Source: Lepeophtheirus salmonis
Taxonomy: Eukaryota; Arthropoda; Copepoda; Siphonostomatoida; Caligidae
NCBI RefSeq assembly: GCF_016086655.4
Contig: NC_052136.2
Span: forward strand, 12,338,001 to 12,402,000
Direction: 5' to 3'
DNA: 64,000 nt
Positions 45,532 to 56,860 of the stretch are shown here, piece after piece (position 1 is the first letter of the stretch; every line of letters starts with the position of its first letter). The notes beneath the pieces were generated by a model that was not told the DNA's origin, did no database searches, and saw only the letters and a program-made list of their open reading frames with translations. The position numbers and the translations under genes are program-made.

Positions 45532-48500
45532 TATTTTAAAGTGTTCTCGAAGTCTATTAATTTATGCTTTTTTTTTTTAAAGTCTTCAGGACTTAGATGG
45601 TAACAATAATTTAATCCCTCCTTCCATAGTTTACATATTAGATGTAACTTGTAATAGCAAACTGTACAAGTCACAGCCTAAAAATAAGATTAATATTGTT
45701 CTTTATTGTGTATAAATGTGGTAAGTCTACATAAAAACAATCTTGAACCAAAATCAAAAGAAGGCGAAAATCTCAATTATTACCTTTTACTCCATACATA
45801 CATGCAGCACCATATTTCTAAGACATATTAGAGTCAATTTAAGTTTTATTTCAAATTTATGTGATAAATTAAGATACCCAATAATTTTAGCTATAATTTA
45901 AAACCTTTATTTGATTTATGAGTCTAACAATAGTCTCGATATGCCCCTTTGAAGGATTTATAAGTATATTAGTTTGTTCCTAGAAATTCAGCTTTTATTC
46001 GACGAAGAATACAAATTTAATGCACTATTAAAAATTGAGAAAAATCATTCTAGCTTGTTTTTATGTTGACAAATATGAATAACGTAATTACTGAAATTCA
46101 ATAAGATGTTCGATATATGTGTTAATGATGTAACTTTTGACCTTTTTAATGGAAATGACTATTGATAAGTACTCTGTGGCACATTATATAGTTCAAATGT
46201 TCGCAGTTACATTACTCGTAAATACATAATAAACGCTTAATTTTAATAGATCAAAATAAAATAATAGGGTCAATTAATAGTTGGTAATTAAAAGAACTAA
46301 TTATTTAATTAAATAATAGCTTCGTAATCAAATTTAGAAATGTTAACTTGCACATGCCGCTTATTACAGATACATCTTGTAAAAATTGCAACCATTCACG
46401 GGATGTTATATTGGGCATATTCAAAAATATGTTTTTTTGAGTTTTGATATCTGTCCCAATATTATCTATATACTTTTTTGCTTTCATGTAGTCTTAATTT
46501 CCTGAGCATGATGCAACAGGCTTGTGAAGCCAATCTGACCCTATATTCAGTATGGCTAAAAAAAAAAAAATGCAATTCTGTACCAATAAGATTATCTAAT
46601 TAATTTTTTTTCAGTTATAATTTAAAATAAAGGCTTGCCTCTTCTAAAGCTGTCAGGTTTTATAGTCGAATATAATTTCAAGGCTATATTCCTCTATTGA
46701 TCATCATCTAAAACATTGCTGAATAAAGCGAACGGAACCCAACTCCTGTGTCAAATACCAAATAAACTTCCTGACGATCTTCGCTAAATCGTTGTCAATT
46801 CTTCTGAGAAATTACATGTTTGAAAAAATTTCAAGTCATTACCGGGATGCTGAAAATGCTGAAGTCATTCACATTGACGTATAAAATAAAGTTAGGGATT
46901 TATTCATCCTATTCAGCTTTTTGATTCTACCTTTATTATATTTAATTTCCTCAATGAATAAAAACATCTTTCGAGAGTATATATTTATGGCCATCCATTT
47001 TTCTTGATGAATCGCTTCTGATTTCTTCCAGTGAGTACCTAGAGGAGAAGTGAAATTATGGTGAGTTCTGCCATTTTTTAATAATCACCTCTTAGAGATG
47101 TGTCAAATTTCAAAATTATATCTATCTTCTTTAAAAAAATTGGACTTTTTCCTTTCAGGCATAATCTTTTAATAGTGAGGCTTTTTGTATATTCTTTATT
47201 CAAGTTAACCCAATTGTAGTGTTTAAACCAAGGATTTTATGCTAGATAAAATAACTTTATAACTAATTTGTTTTATATAACCTTAGAGGCTTCAATGTGA
47301 ATTCCTCTATTCCTGGAGGTGGTGTTAAAAACCCGAACAGTAATCCAAAATGTTAATTTTTATGTCCCTAATAGATCTATAGGTGTATTGACTTTGGATT
47401 CAACAGTTTTCCTTCAGGATATCCGGGTTGGATCCATGAAAATCTCTCAACTCTTTTATATCCCTGTGTAGTGGAGCATATGAAGAAGGATCTCCAATGA
47501 ATAATGACATGTACGTTCAATTAATTATATCTCTTGAGATCATCCTGTTTCGACGAGTAGTTGATGTAAATACAATGAAAATATCCAAGTCAGCCCTCCC
47601 GGATTTTCCACGTCGCAAAAACAACGGCTGTTAATATGTTGTCAGATAGTCCTAAATGATCAGCAGTATTGTATCTTATTTCACATTTCATAATTTTTTG
47701 GGGTAAGTTAATCGCAGTATAAATCAATTAACCCAAGTAATTTCATTATTCTTAATTCATTAATAAAAACAATCAAGTTGCTAAACTAGTGTATTAATAA
47801 CTTAATTCAATAAATATTGTCGTAATTTTACGTTTTTATTTTTAGAAGTCTAAAAAAAGATGTAATTTATTATAAATGGTATATCATTTTGATTTTCAAC
47901 TTGGTATTAGAAAAATTATTATTAAATAAGAAATTGAGGTAAGTGTATAATTTTGCGAAAATATTAATATCTTTCCCGTAAAAACGGCTAAATATAAGAA
48001 AAAATAACATTGATAGAAGGGAGTGGACATTTTTAGTACTGCGTCTTTTTAGAATCAATGGAGTGTTTTGTCTGTACTTTTTGTGCAAAAACTACGCAAA
48101 ATCCTCAAAATAGCACTTTGGATAAACTTTAAGGCCGATGATATATTTATTCATTTCTTCTGTCAATTTTTTTCTTCAATCAGTATTGGTAGTTTTAAAC
48201 ACACTAAAAGACGTCCTTATTAGTAGTTGAAACACATATAAAGTTGGGGATATCTTCAGGACTCTTTTTAGATGGAAGCATCTCATTGTTACCACCACTG
48301 ATATTACGTCCAACTCTTTGCATAAATAGACTATCATGATTTCGCAATTTGGCACAAAAGTATTTTTCCTTTGTCGCAAGATTTAACAGTCAATTTGGTC
48401 ACAAATTTACCTCTCCTTTAATTGGCTGTTGTCGGAATCTGGCTTCCTCACATATCCACTCATGTAATCATTACGCTGCTTACGTCATTTGGATAGATTT

Positions 48501-49429
48501 ACCTCCAAAAAGAGAGCCTAATGAAGAATTAATTTTGTGTCATTTAGATTCATCCACAGGGATTGTAGGTTTCCCCTCCCCAATGAAGGAATTTTTATCT
48601 TGGACTAGGAAACATTATTTCTCTGGTTGTAAAATTTCAATAAGAAAACGGGGGAAATACATCCATACTTTATAGAATAAAAGCCAATCTTTCAATAATA
48701 TTACGGAGAAATATGGGATGTCAAATTGAGACCAACAAAATAAAAGGCATAAACCTTGCCTTGTCTATCAAAAATATATGGTCTATTGCCTAGTTTTATT
48801 ATATATCTGCCCCTTAAATGTATTAAAAATATGTTATTTCATCATTAACAACAATCTTATCCCCATAGTCTTGATAAAAAAATAACTATTACAATGGAAA
48901 GAATAAGATATTTTTATTAAATTATCCTATTTTTCACGTACCTACTCCATTAAAATATATATATTTATATAAACGTACGAATTTTCAACACTGATGTATA
49001 ACTTTGATTAAGTTCAAATGTCACTGAATAATTATCATTGGCATCAAGTAGTATTAACTATTCATTATGTTAAGTCCATTTTCATTCTTCAATCCATTTG
49101 ATGGAGTTTCATCAAGATTTATTGGAAACTTTTACATTTTATGAATTGCAAATATCAACTATCAGCCCCAAGATGGAGTCTCCTTCAATAATAATGATCC
49201 AGTTAAAGACGTCTGTAAAAACGTTATTTTGCTCACAAGAATTTAGAGATTCAATTTCAAACAATCAACGTTTAGAACACAAACTAAAGGAAGAGTATGT
49301 AATAAAAAAATCGATATTTGACAAAAATACATTATAAATCAACATTAGTTAGTGGGTTAATGTTACATGACCTTAATCTTATATTTATGTGTGTGACGAT
49401 ATGTCATCAATATTTATTACTAGTTGTAG
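45532..49429. other. Long AT-rich stretch, no recognised gene
   Basis: Two plus-strand frames, 48349-48675 (108 codons) and 49098-49337 (79 codons), have fairly normal amino-acid composition but no domain I recognise and no clear splice context. Both remain possible decayed coding pieces. The rest is AT-rich without element ends. Confidence 0.35.
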
Positions 49430-49540
49430 TACTTGGCATTGATCACAATTATTTGCTATGGACGAACAAAAACATTGCTTTAAGAATATATATTTGTTTT
49501 ATTAATATAGAGGATAATTCAACAACAAATCTTCAGTGTA
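49430..49540 (+). repeat. Dispersed repeat D, copy
   Basis: CTATGGACGAACAAAAACAT and TTTGTTTTATTAATATAGAG followed by GATAATTCAACAACAAATCT match 9886-10010 and 38815-38905. Confidence 0.45.
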
Positions 49541-49661
49541 CCCATTGTAGAAAAAGTACTGAAACCTCCCTCTAAGTAGTCATTAAAATACTCATAATTG
49601 ATCAGGATGATATTGTACATAAAAAAATATATTCAATATTTTTTTATCATGACAAAGCACA

Positions 49662-50062
49662 TTAATTATGAATCGGGCCACCATCAGCCTCAATGAAAGG
49701 CTCTAACTGCCTCTGGAACCCCTTGCACACATTGGCAATGTAGTCCTTTTTCCTGATCCTCCAACGGAGGTCTTCAGGGCATATGGAGTCATCCCGTGGA
49801 TTCAATTCTGGGTTCTGAGGGGGCCCAAGGGTCTTGGACCATAAGTTGATGTTGCTACACATTCACTCTTTCATAATATTAGCAGTATGGACTGGAGCCC
49901 CGTCCTGCTAAAATACGTAGGTGACCTTGTTAGACTTCTTCATGGTCCAAGTGATTGATTTATTGGACCACATTTTTCTTCAACACCATCAAGTATTCGA
50001 GCGCAGGTAACCGGTATCCAACAGGAAACGAAATTGGAGGCATTTTTTCTCTAGTTAATGTC
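49662..50062 (-). pseudogene. Mariner-like transposase, C-terminal half
   Basis: Minus strand from 50062: EKMPPISFPVGYRLPALEYL, MVLKKNVV, then after a frameshift QDGAPVHTANIMKE (second catalytic block, Asp kept), NINLWSKTLGPPQNPELNPR (third block; usual Asp is Glu, NPE for SPD), a damaged linker, and KDYIANVCKGFQRQLEPF ending EADGGPIHN with stop at 49662. Of all transposase remnants here this one best preserves the catalytic neighbourhood, but at least two frameshifts and stops break it. It belongs to a different subgroup from the M1-M3 elements. No terminal repeats found around it. Confidence 0.85.
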
Positions 50063-50384
50063 ACAACACCAAAAAAAAAAAAAGACGTATTAACAACATC
50101 CAAACTGACAGAAGAACTTGACATAGGCTGATATACCGGGGAAAATATCCAATATCTGCATCGTATAAGTATCAGACAAAGTTAGAAATTTCAATATTTG
50201 TTCCGATACCGGGTGGTCCATTGAAATCGGAACACTTACTAATTCAATATTAATTAAGGTTCAATGATTGAAATTTAATTCATATATCGATATAGTAAAG
50301 CAAAAAAAGTACTTACAAGATAAAACAAAACTGACATCTATAACTTACGTAAAAGTCAAGAAAAATACACTTGAATGTTATCGA

Positions 50385-50545
50385 CGAAATTCAATTCGCT
50401 CACTCCAAGCAGTTGGAGTGAGCCAAGACCACAGTCAAGTCCCAAACGTTAGAGAGGAAGAAGGGCTCTGATAAAAAGGCCAAACTGGATCCAGAAGAGT
50501 TAAAGAAAACAGCCTAAACCAATCCTGTCAAGTCCATGACGGACA
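50385..50545 (+). pseudogene. Mariner M3 transposase, N-terminal piece
   Basis: Reads IRSLQAVGVSQDHSQVPNV and EEEGL across frames, parallel to the M2 helix-turn-helix segment, then KKAKLDPEELKKT-like sequence (GCCAAACTGGATCCAGAAGA). It ends in GTCCATGA at about 50540, where homology with M2 stops. The 67-codon frame at 50268-50471 overlaps it. Confidence 0.65.
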
Positions 50546-50587
50546 ATATTTAGCTTTACCCGTTCTCCAAGGTCTATAGAAACTAAA

Positions 50588-51691
50588 TATACCAGTCATT
50601 TGAAGTTTGGACTACGGCTATGCCTGCTGCATGGGCCTTGAACATTTATTGTTAATGGCTCTAAAAAAACAAACAAAAAAACGAAAAAAACTGTGATTAT
50701 TTGTATTCTTTTCACAAATTTCTTGCTTTATTTTATACAAAGCACTGGATATCAGCACAATCTGCTGCCCATGCTCCTATTCACTATTTGCAAATTGATT
50801 AAGAACATGCCTCACTATCAATTTCATCACATTGATAATGAACTCGCAACCTCTGTTCTGAAGAAAATGAGAAATCCCGGTTGGTATCTGACTAAGGACC
50901 TTATTCAGTTCACATGAGAGCATGAGAACGCCTATAAAATAAAAGCTGGCAATCAAGCTATCAAAAACTTAAAAGCCGGAGTGTTATAGAAAAGGCAAGG
51001 TAGTTTTTCCAGTCATCCCTCAAGCTACATCTCTCACAGACTTGGTGGGACCTGACTCACATTTTCTTTTTGACGCTCTTGGATTTAAAAGCGACTGGCT
51101 TATTACAACGGATGATGCCTATAGAGCAGCATGGGAGTTTGTGAAGTGAGTAAAAGTAACCAATGATGTTACTAAAAGAGGAGTAAAACTCAAGAGTGAC
51201 TTAGCTACTAGGATAAACATCGACCAAGATCGGAGGAACTGTTTACTTCAACTTGAGGAATATTACAGAAATAAATATATTAGTTTCCATAAATCTAATT
51301 TAAACCATTAAGAATGATGTATGTTATATTGTATCGTTCTTTAGTGTAGAGCTTTGTTCAAGGAAAAAATGTATTTCATTCTATCGTATTCTATTTTTGT
51401 ATACATATACGTCAAGATAATAATAAATTAGGAGGATATCTAAAAGGACAGGGGAAAAATTTAAAAAGTAAGTATTTTTCTAATATCTGGGGTAAAATGA
51501 AGCACATTTTATTGGCTTTGATTTGATACCCATATGAATGCTACACAATAAGCTATTACGAAACCATGGTCAAAAGAATATAAAAAATTACGGGTTTTTT
51601 TTTTTGCCCTTTTTTTAGAAGCATTAACAATAAATGTTCCAAGCCCATGCGGCGGGCATATCCGTGGTCCAAAATCCAAATGACTGGTATA
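50588..51691 (+). mobile_element. Nested 1.1-kb element with ~80-bp inverted repeats
   Basis: TACCAGTCATTTG starts 50590 and its reverse complement ends 51689. About 70 of 80 terminal bases pair (50590-50669 with 51610-51689), including GCATGGGC and GAACATTTATTGTTAATG. TA flanks both sides (50588-50589, 51690-51691). Between the repeats is a protein remnant (50690-51312). Weak similarity may extend the inverted repeats outward toward the M3 breakpoints (about 50541 and 51748), so the true ends could be slightly outside. Superfamily uncertain; TA duplication suggests the Tc1/mariner/pogo group. Confidence 0.65.
50690..51312 (+). pseudogene. TE-borne conserved protein remnant, not a mariner transposase
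   Basis: First frame (50693-50917): HIDNELATSVLKKMRNPGWY and LTKDLIQFT. After a stop and frame change comes a longer block from about 51003: GKVVFPVIPQATSLTDLVGP, SHFLFDALGFKSDWLITTDD, YRAAWEFVK, a stop, VKVTNDVTKRGVKLKSDLAT, RINIDQDRRNCLLQLEEYYR, NKYISFHKSNLNH and a stop. From memory, the sequence WYLT--L, FxALGxxxxWL, VTNDxxxRGVxL, LLQxxExxR recurs in uncharacterised arthropod and cnidarian proteins, but I cannot name the family or its activity. No DDE catalytic blocks are visible. It carries about two stops and one frameshift. Confidence 0.5.
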
Positions 51692-51749
51692 AAGTCAAAT
51701 AATAAAAGGATTGAAAAAAAAGTTAAAATTTGAACAGGTCTAATTAGGG

Positions 51750-52135
51750 CCCATGCAGGAGATCTCAGCATTTCATACCAGACTATCCAAAGAGCTATCA
51801 AAAAAAGTGGATGGATATACCTTTGTGAAGATGGATAGGCTACTTTTGACAGCAGCAATGAAAGAACCCCATCTCTATCGTTGCAAAACTCTTTTCAATT
51901 CGTCTTTTCGACACTTATGGCCCCCTACAGCCCTGATGCTAACCCCTCGACTCCTCCTATTGCATGCATGTGGAAGGGAACCCCTGCCGTGTCCGTTAAC
52001 CAAACAACAAAGCCGTTAAAGCCACTGTCAGCTATTACTGGGACGCCATGACAGATAACTACATCTGAAGCAGGTGCCAAAACTTCTACCACCACCTGGA
52101 AGCCATCATTGGCAATTCAGGTGGCTATTAAGTAG
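51750..52135 (+). pseudogene. Mariner M3 transposase, middle and C-terminal piece
   Basis: The frame from 51753 gives SKELSKKVDGYTFVKMDRLL, LTAAMKEPHLYRCKTLF, FRHLWPPTALMLTP, the DNA-binding to catalytic linker region with most of the catalytic core deleted. A second frame gives APYSPDANPSTPP (third catalytic block, SPD kept). Then KATVSYYWDAMTDNYI, stop, CQNFYHHLEAIIGNSGGY with a stop near 52131. The C-terminus is nearly the same as in M1. Non-functional. Confidence 0.75.
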
Positions 52136-52622
52136 TTTCAGCTTGATGTTATTCATTTAGATACGGGTTTTTTTCGGCGCATTATCATTTTGGCGTTTTT
52201 CAAATTTATTTTGTATCTTAAATGTAGATAATTCCTTTTAAATCTCAATATTATTACAGAGCTACAAGGCAGTCCACGAAGTACCCTATCCAACGAAGAA
52301 AAATGCAAAAGAAATTGAAGTTTTCTTTTTTTTTTTCAATATTCTTTTCGTAGCAATTTTCAAAAAGTTATTTAACCTTTTTGTAACAAGAACTATCTTG
52401 CTCTCAAAATAGCCAATGTCTACTGAAATCATTTTTTTAAGATGGAAAATCTTAGTCCACTGATCCATTCCTTTAAGTTCTGAAATTAATGATTGAGAGA
52501 GCTTAGACACACATTAACTTAAAGTATTAATTTTGTTGAAATTATAATTTCAATAATAAATAAATTATATCTTGTTGAAGTTTAGAATTCAAAGTGTTCA
52601 GATTTTAATGAACCACTTGGTA

Positions 52623-53426
52623 TTATATTTGATGTAATCAGAAAAGAGGAGAGAATGGAAAATATATTGTTATTCAATTTTTGAAGTGAGAAAATTCTTA
52701 ATACACTGATTAATAACAATATTCATACATAGACGAATGAATAAATGTAACTTTTATAAGTTATGTCCTTCTCAAAAAGATTGCTTCTCAGGAGTCTGCC
52801 ATTGCGATCATAAATATTTTATCCTTAAGCATGGAATTATAGAAAGATAGAATACTCATGCATCCTACATGAGGACAATATGAAAGGAGTGATTGGTTGA
52901 AAAAATAATATATTTTACTCCATCCTTCATGAGTAAAAAAAAATGAAAAGAAAAAAAGAAAAAAAAGCTGCATGGAGGATGATTCCATGTCTTAGGATTT
53001 GAATCTATTAGCAATTAGTGGACAAAAAAAACAAAAACAAAAAATGTTTTTAGGGACCCAGGTATGTCTAATCATTTGTAAAATATCGGATCTGAAATAG
53101 GATCGAAAAATATTTTGATATGAGTTTATGTCAAAGACAAACATTATTTTATTAATATAGATGAATAATTCATCAAAATCTTTTCAGCTGGTGTCTATGT
53201 ATGAACAAAATATTGTAATTATATTATTATTTCGATAGATATAGAGGCGTGTGTGTGATTGATGAATCTGTCGATAACTTGATGGTGGGGGAAGAAAACG
53301 AACAAAATATTTGGGTGATGACTAGGCTATACTAAAAGTATAATTATTATTGCAAAATCATCTAACAAAACTCAACTTAATTACATATCTCAGAGAGTAA
53401 ATATAACTTTAGATGGATATAATTAT
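52623..53426. other. AT-rich stretch with repeat D fragment
   Basis: 53130-53200 matches repeat D (AGACAAACATTATTTTATTA, then ATATAGATGAATAATTCATC). No gene recognised. Confidence 0.4.
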
Positions 53427-53515
53427 TAGTGTTAGGTTTGGGTCAGGGAATCCTAGACCGTTCTGAGACCTTTATAATTTTTGTTGGACCGAACTAATGA
53501 TATACTACTAGCATA
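53427..53515 (+). repeat. MITE-B-like fragment
   Basis: TAGTGTTAGGTTTGGGTCAG, then AGACCGTTCTGAGACCTTTA and TTGTTGGACCGAACTAATGA, align with reversed 43715-43832 and 14330-14500. Confidence 0.45.
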
Positions 53516-54479
53516 GTTCTAGAAGTTTATTCTCTAGTTTTATGAAGTAAACAAAAAAATCAGCTCGTGTACCTAAGAGGAGAGTATTTACTCGGAACTT
53601 CCCCAATCTTGGGATTCCCCTTTTTACTTTTCGAGCCCACTATGGCATTTAAATCTAGTTAATTTGACTTCCTTTCTTTTTGAACTTTAGGTTTTCCCAC
53701 AGGCAACACAATGTAGAAGTTTGTTGATTGTTAATCAAGCAAAAAATGGTTTGATTATGAAATTTACGAAGAATATATATATATTTTTTTTTAAATTAAA
53801 AAATCAATAGCTATCTATAGCCCTTGCTAATATCAGCATCCTGTTATATGATTTTGGAGATAGTAAATGAGTTGCTGCTATAAAGAAGAGAACCGTCTAC
53901 ATTTAAAATAACATTAGTCCAGGGATGATATTATGATTATATTTAAATTCATAAATGGTATATTTATTTTATTGTGCATTTTTCAATCAATTTACACCAA
54001 AGATAGGCGATAATTCTTCTTTTAGAGGAAAATGTGAGCCCACACACATGACAAATGATGAACAAAAAAGAAGAAGGAGCACACCCTTTCCACAGTTTTT
54101 TTCTTTTTTAATCCCTATATTTAGTCTTTTCTTTACACATCACCCCTAATTAGAAAAGGATTTTTAAGTCTATTTCTCCTTCTTAAGAAAAAATACATGT
54201 TAGCAATTTAAAAACTACTATTTCCTATAAAATTTATTCTTTAATATACATTTTTATTAATAAGCATCAGTATAACTTAAAGTTTATAGGTTATACACCT
54301 ACTATAATAAAAGATTAATCATGTGTTGCACTGACCCTATAAAATGTTGAATTACACTTATGCACACAATTAAAATAGGTCAGCTAATTTTTAAGTTGTT
54401 CTGTATAATATAAATTACGCAGGGGTGATTTAAGTGACAGGTTTTCAATGATCCTTTTAAAAATATGTTTTTATTTGTT
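53516..54479. other. AT-rich stretch, nothing recognised
   Basis: A 64-codon frame at 53955-54149 has no motif. No element ends seen. Confidence 0.35.
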
Positions 54480-54611
54480 TTTTTTTGACTGACGAGTTTG
54501 TTAACGATTAAAAAGTTTTTGGGTGAGTAATGAGTATAGTATGTCATTAAAAAAGAGTTTTTTAGATACTTCGAAAATACTCAAGCAGCAAAATTCATCT
54601 CGGTGCACATC
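54480..54611 (-). repeat. hAT-like MITE J, copy 2
   Basis: Aligns with 26567-26697 over its right half and ends ATCTCGGTGCACATCACTAG. A MITE-B-like piece (54612-54700: ATCGAAGTAATTCGGCCCTT, GGTATAGATCGATCC) follows directly. Confidence 0.4.
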
Positions 54612-54729
54612 ACTAGATCGAAGTAATTCGGCCCTTTAAGGAAGTTTGGTTTGAACCGTTCACATTCGGTATAGATCGATCCTTAAGTAAAACTCGATCT
54701 AGAACCTTTTTGCACAAAAAAATTGGTCT

Positions 54730-55870
54730 TCATCAGTCGAATTTAAAATTCGATATAGGAAAGTCCATGGAAATCTATGGGAAACTCCTAAATCAGTTAC
54801 CAAATGCCGGATTACTCTTATCCCTAAGGAAAGTGTGGGGGCGGTCATGAATAATTGGAGACTGATTACAGTGCTCAATGAGAAATACATAATTATATCT
54901 AACGCAACTCAAATTGAACCAATTTTAAATTCCAAAATAGGAAGGTATCAAAAAGGGTTCCTCAAGGGAAGAAAGATCTCTGACACTTCAAGGAATGTAC
55001 AATCTGCCATTGAGGTTGTACAGAAAAGGGAAACTTTTGGAGCTATAAATACTATTGACTTCAGCAAGGCTATTTATTCAATTTTATATGGTCATGTCAT
55101 GAAAGCAGTTAGAAAACTACTTCCTAATAAATACTTTAATCCTGTCAGATCTCTTCTTTTCAATGGAACATCAGTTATCACCAGTGATGATCGGACGGTA
55201 ACTAACGGTTACTTAAAGATAGTTTCTTAGTATTTCAACTTAGAATAACACAATAAATTTAACTTTAACTAATTAACTTAATCAAGTTAAGTTAAAATTA
55301 AGATAATGCGGTTTACAAAATTAACAAGTTAAGTTAAAAGATAATTTTGATAAATTAAAAATGAACTAGTTAAGTTGAAGTTAAAATAACCCTGTTTAAA
55401 TAATTAACTTAACTTATTAACATATCTAAGTTAAGTTAAGTTGCATTAACTTGCCCAACTCTGGCTATCACTATAGGTGATAGGAAGAATGAGCCTATAG
55501 CTTTGAAAAAAAAAGTTGTTGGCAATGCCGTCCTTGAGCTCCCTTACAATTATTTGCTGTACTAATCGCTCTTTCAGATTTGATTTTAAAGAAACTCACG
55601 AATTTTTAAGTAGATTTTGGGAACTCAATACATATAATTGATATGAACGCCGATTATGTCATGTTAATGTTAGAGGCAACACTTAAATAAACGGACTGAG
55701 ATTGTAATGGGCTGCTTCAAAACATATGAAAGGGGATCCGGTTTAAAAATCAACAAACAAAGAACCAAGATTCTTCCTATTGGAAAATAGAATCCTCATA
55801 AAGATTCTGAAATTGCAAATTGTGCTGTTTGGGGTTCAATTCAAATTCTTGGGATTTGATGTGACAGAAA
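54730..55870 (+). pseudogene. LINE reverse transcriptase remnant
   Basis: The first part is in one open frame up to the MITE: KCRITLIPKESVGAVMNNWR, LITVLNEKYIIISNATQIEP, YQKGFLKGRKISDTSRNVQS, AINTIDFSKAIYSI (motif A; first catalytic Asp kept, KAFD altered to KAIY), then LLFNGTSVIT. After the MITE (from 55472): IGDRKNEPIALKKKVVGNAV in one frame, APLQLFAVLIALSDLILKKL in another, then NADYVMLMLEATL at about 55646 (the YADD box; Y and last D changed) and ERGSGLKINKQRTKILPIG, the thumb-proximal motif. The order matches L1-like reverse transcriptases. In the intact protein this copies element RNA at a nicked genomic site. Several frameshifts and two altered active-site positions show it is dead. 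Confidence 0.85.
55174..55471 (+). mobile_element. hAT-like MITE (282 bp) inserted in the LINE
   Basis: Element 55182-55463 starts CAGTGATGATCGG and ends GCCCAACTCTG; reversed, the end is CAGAGTTGGGC, so CAGnGnTG is shared. Flanks GTTATCAC (55174-55181) and GCTATCAC (55464-55471) match at 7 of 8. Removing it rejoins the LINE frame (NGTSVIT to IGDRKNEP). The interior is a run of AAGTTAAGTTAA and its complement, so the element is nearly self-complementary. Non-coding. Confidence 0.8.
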
Positions 55871-56382
55871 TGGTGTCTTTTTTTTCGAACTGGACATTTC
55901 TAGTTAAATATATTAATAATTCAGCAATCTCCTCTTGGGGAAAAATTTAAGCTTCAGAAGAAAATCGATCTGTATAACTTCTTAATAATTCCTAATACAA
56001 TTTACAAAGCAACAGCTATTCCCTGGCTGACCGAGAAAGCACTTGGAATGGGATCTAGCTGGCTCAATCGATTGTTTCATAGATTTTATTTACCCTCAAT
56101 TAAAAGACCCTAATCTCACATAGGAGGAGGACTATTTCTACTCACCAGAATAATCCCTAAAATATACCAAAAAGTTTTAATTGATCTTACGCGACATCCG
56201 AACGTTGAGTGGCCATCCACTATCTCATCAAGTCCGTGTTAATCTTGGCTTATCCTTAGAAAGGATTTTATAAATAATCATCTGGATACATTTTCTCCAT
56301 CTTTAGAAGCAATTCAAAGGTTTTTATGGAAAGGAACGCCGTCTTTTTCATTGTCCTCGACCATTGACATGGTGAGACAAAA

Positions 56383-56860
56383 TTGATGCTTTTTTTTAAT
56401 GATCCTTGTAAAGATTGTGGGAAATTATTTAACACAGCAAATCATGTTTTTACTGACTGCCCTGCTCGTTGTATTATGAAGGAATTTATTTCCCTTGACA
56501 TATCTGGACTACGGGATAAGTTCGTAACTCCTCTGCTTTTATTCAAGGGTCACATCAAATGTCGCTAATGCTCCAATAAAGACACGTGACATGAAGTTTT
56601 CTCTCACGAGTAGAATAGCTGGGATATTAACTGAAGGCGAACCAATCAAAAAGGAAGAACTGAGAGCAATTTTTATTGTGACCTTTGCAAGGTATTCAGC
56701 ATTCACCATTAAAATCCCTGATCTTGATTGTTTATTGTGGAAATATGCAGGGGATCTTATTCGCTACTACCCTTCAAGTTTAAATAACAATAGGCAGTTT
56801 CTGTGTCGCCTGATATGGATCAATAGACAGTTAAGTTTGTGCGCCTCAAAAGTTCAATAG
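56383..56860 (+). pseudogene. LINE ORF2 C-terminal region
   Basis: Frame 56383-56568: DPCKDCGKLFNTANHVFTDC has Cys-x2-Cys, His and Cys spaced as in the C-terminal zinc-knuckle-like motif of L1-type ORF2 proteins, a region thought to help bind RNA. A second frame (56591-56860) continues with LTEGEPIKKEELRAIFI and LLWKYAGDLIRYYPS. The two frames are separated by stops. It lies about 550 bp downstream of the thumb region, in keeping with one decayed ORF2. Confidence 0.6.

Larger units (their letters stand above)
50207..52622 (+). mobile_element. Mariner M3, split by an inserted element
   Basis: Ends TA CCGGGTGGTCCATTGAAATC (50207 on) and TTTTAATGAACCACTTGG TA (to 52622) are inverted repeats of the M1/M2 family. 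The 5' part (to about 50540) and 3' part (from about 51750) carry transposase remnants in forward orientation. About 1.2 kb of unrelated sequence lies between, including a 1.1-kb element with its own inverted repeats. In M2 the corresponding positions are adjacent, so the middle is an insertion. Confidence 0.75.
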
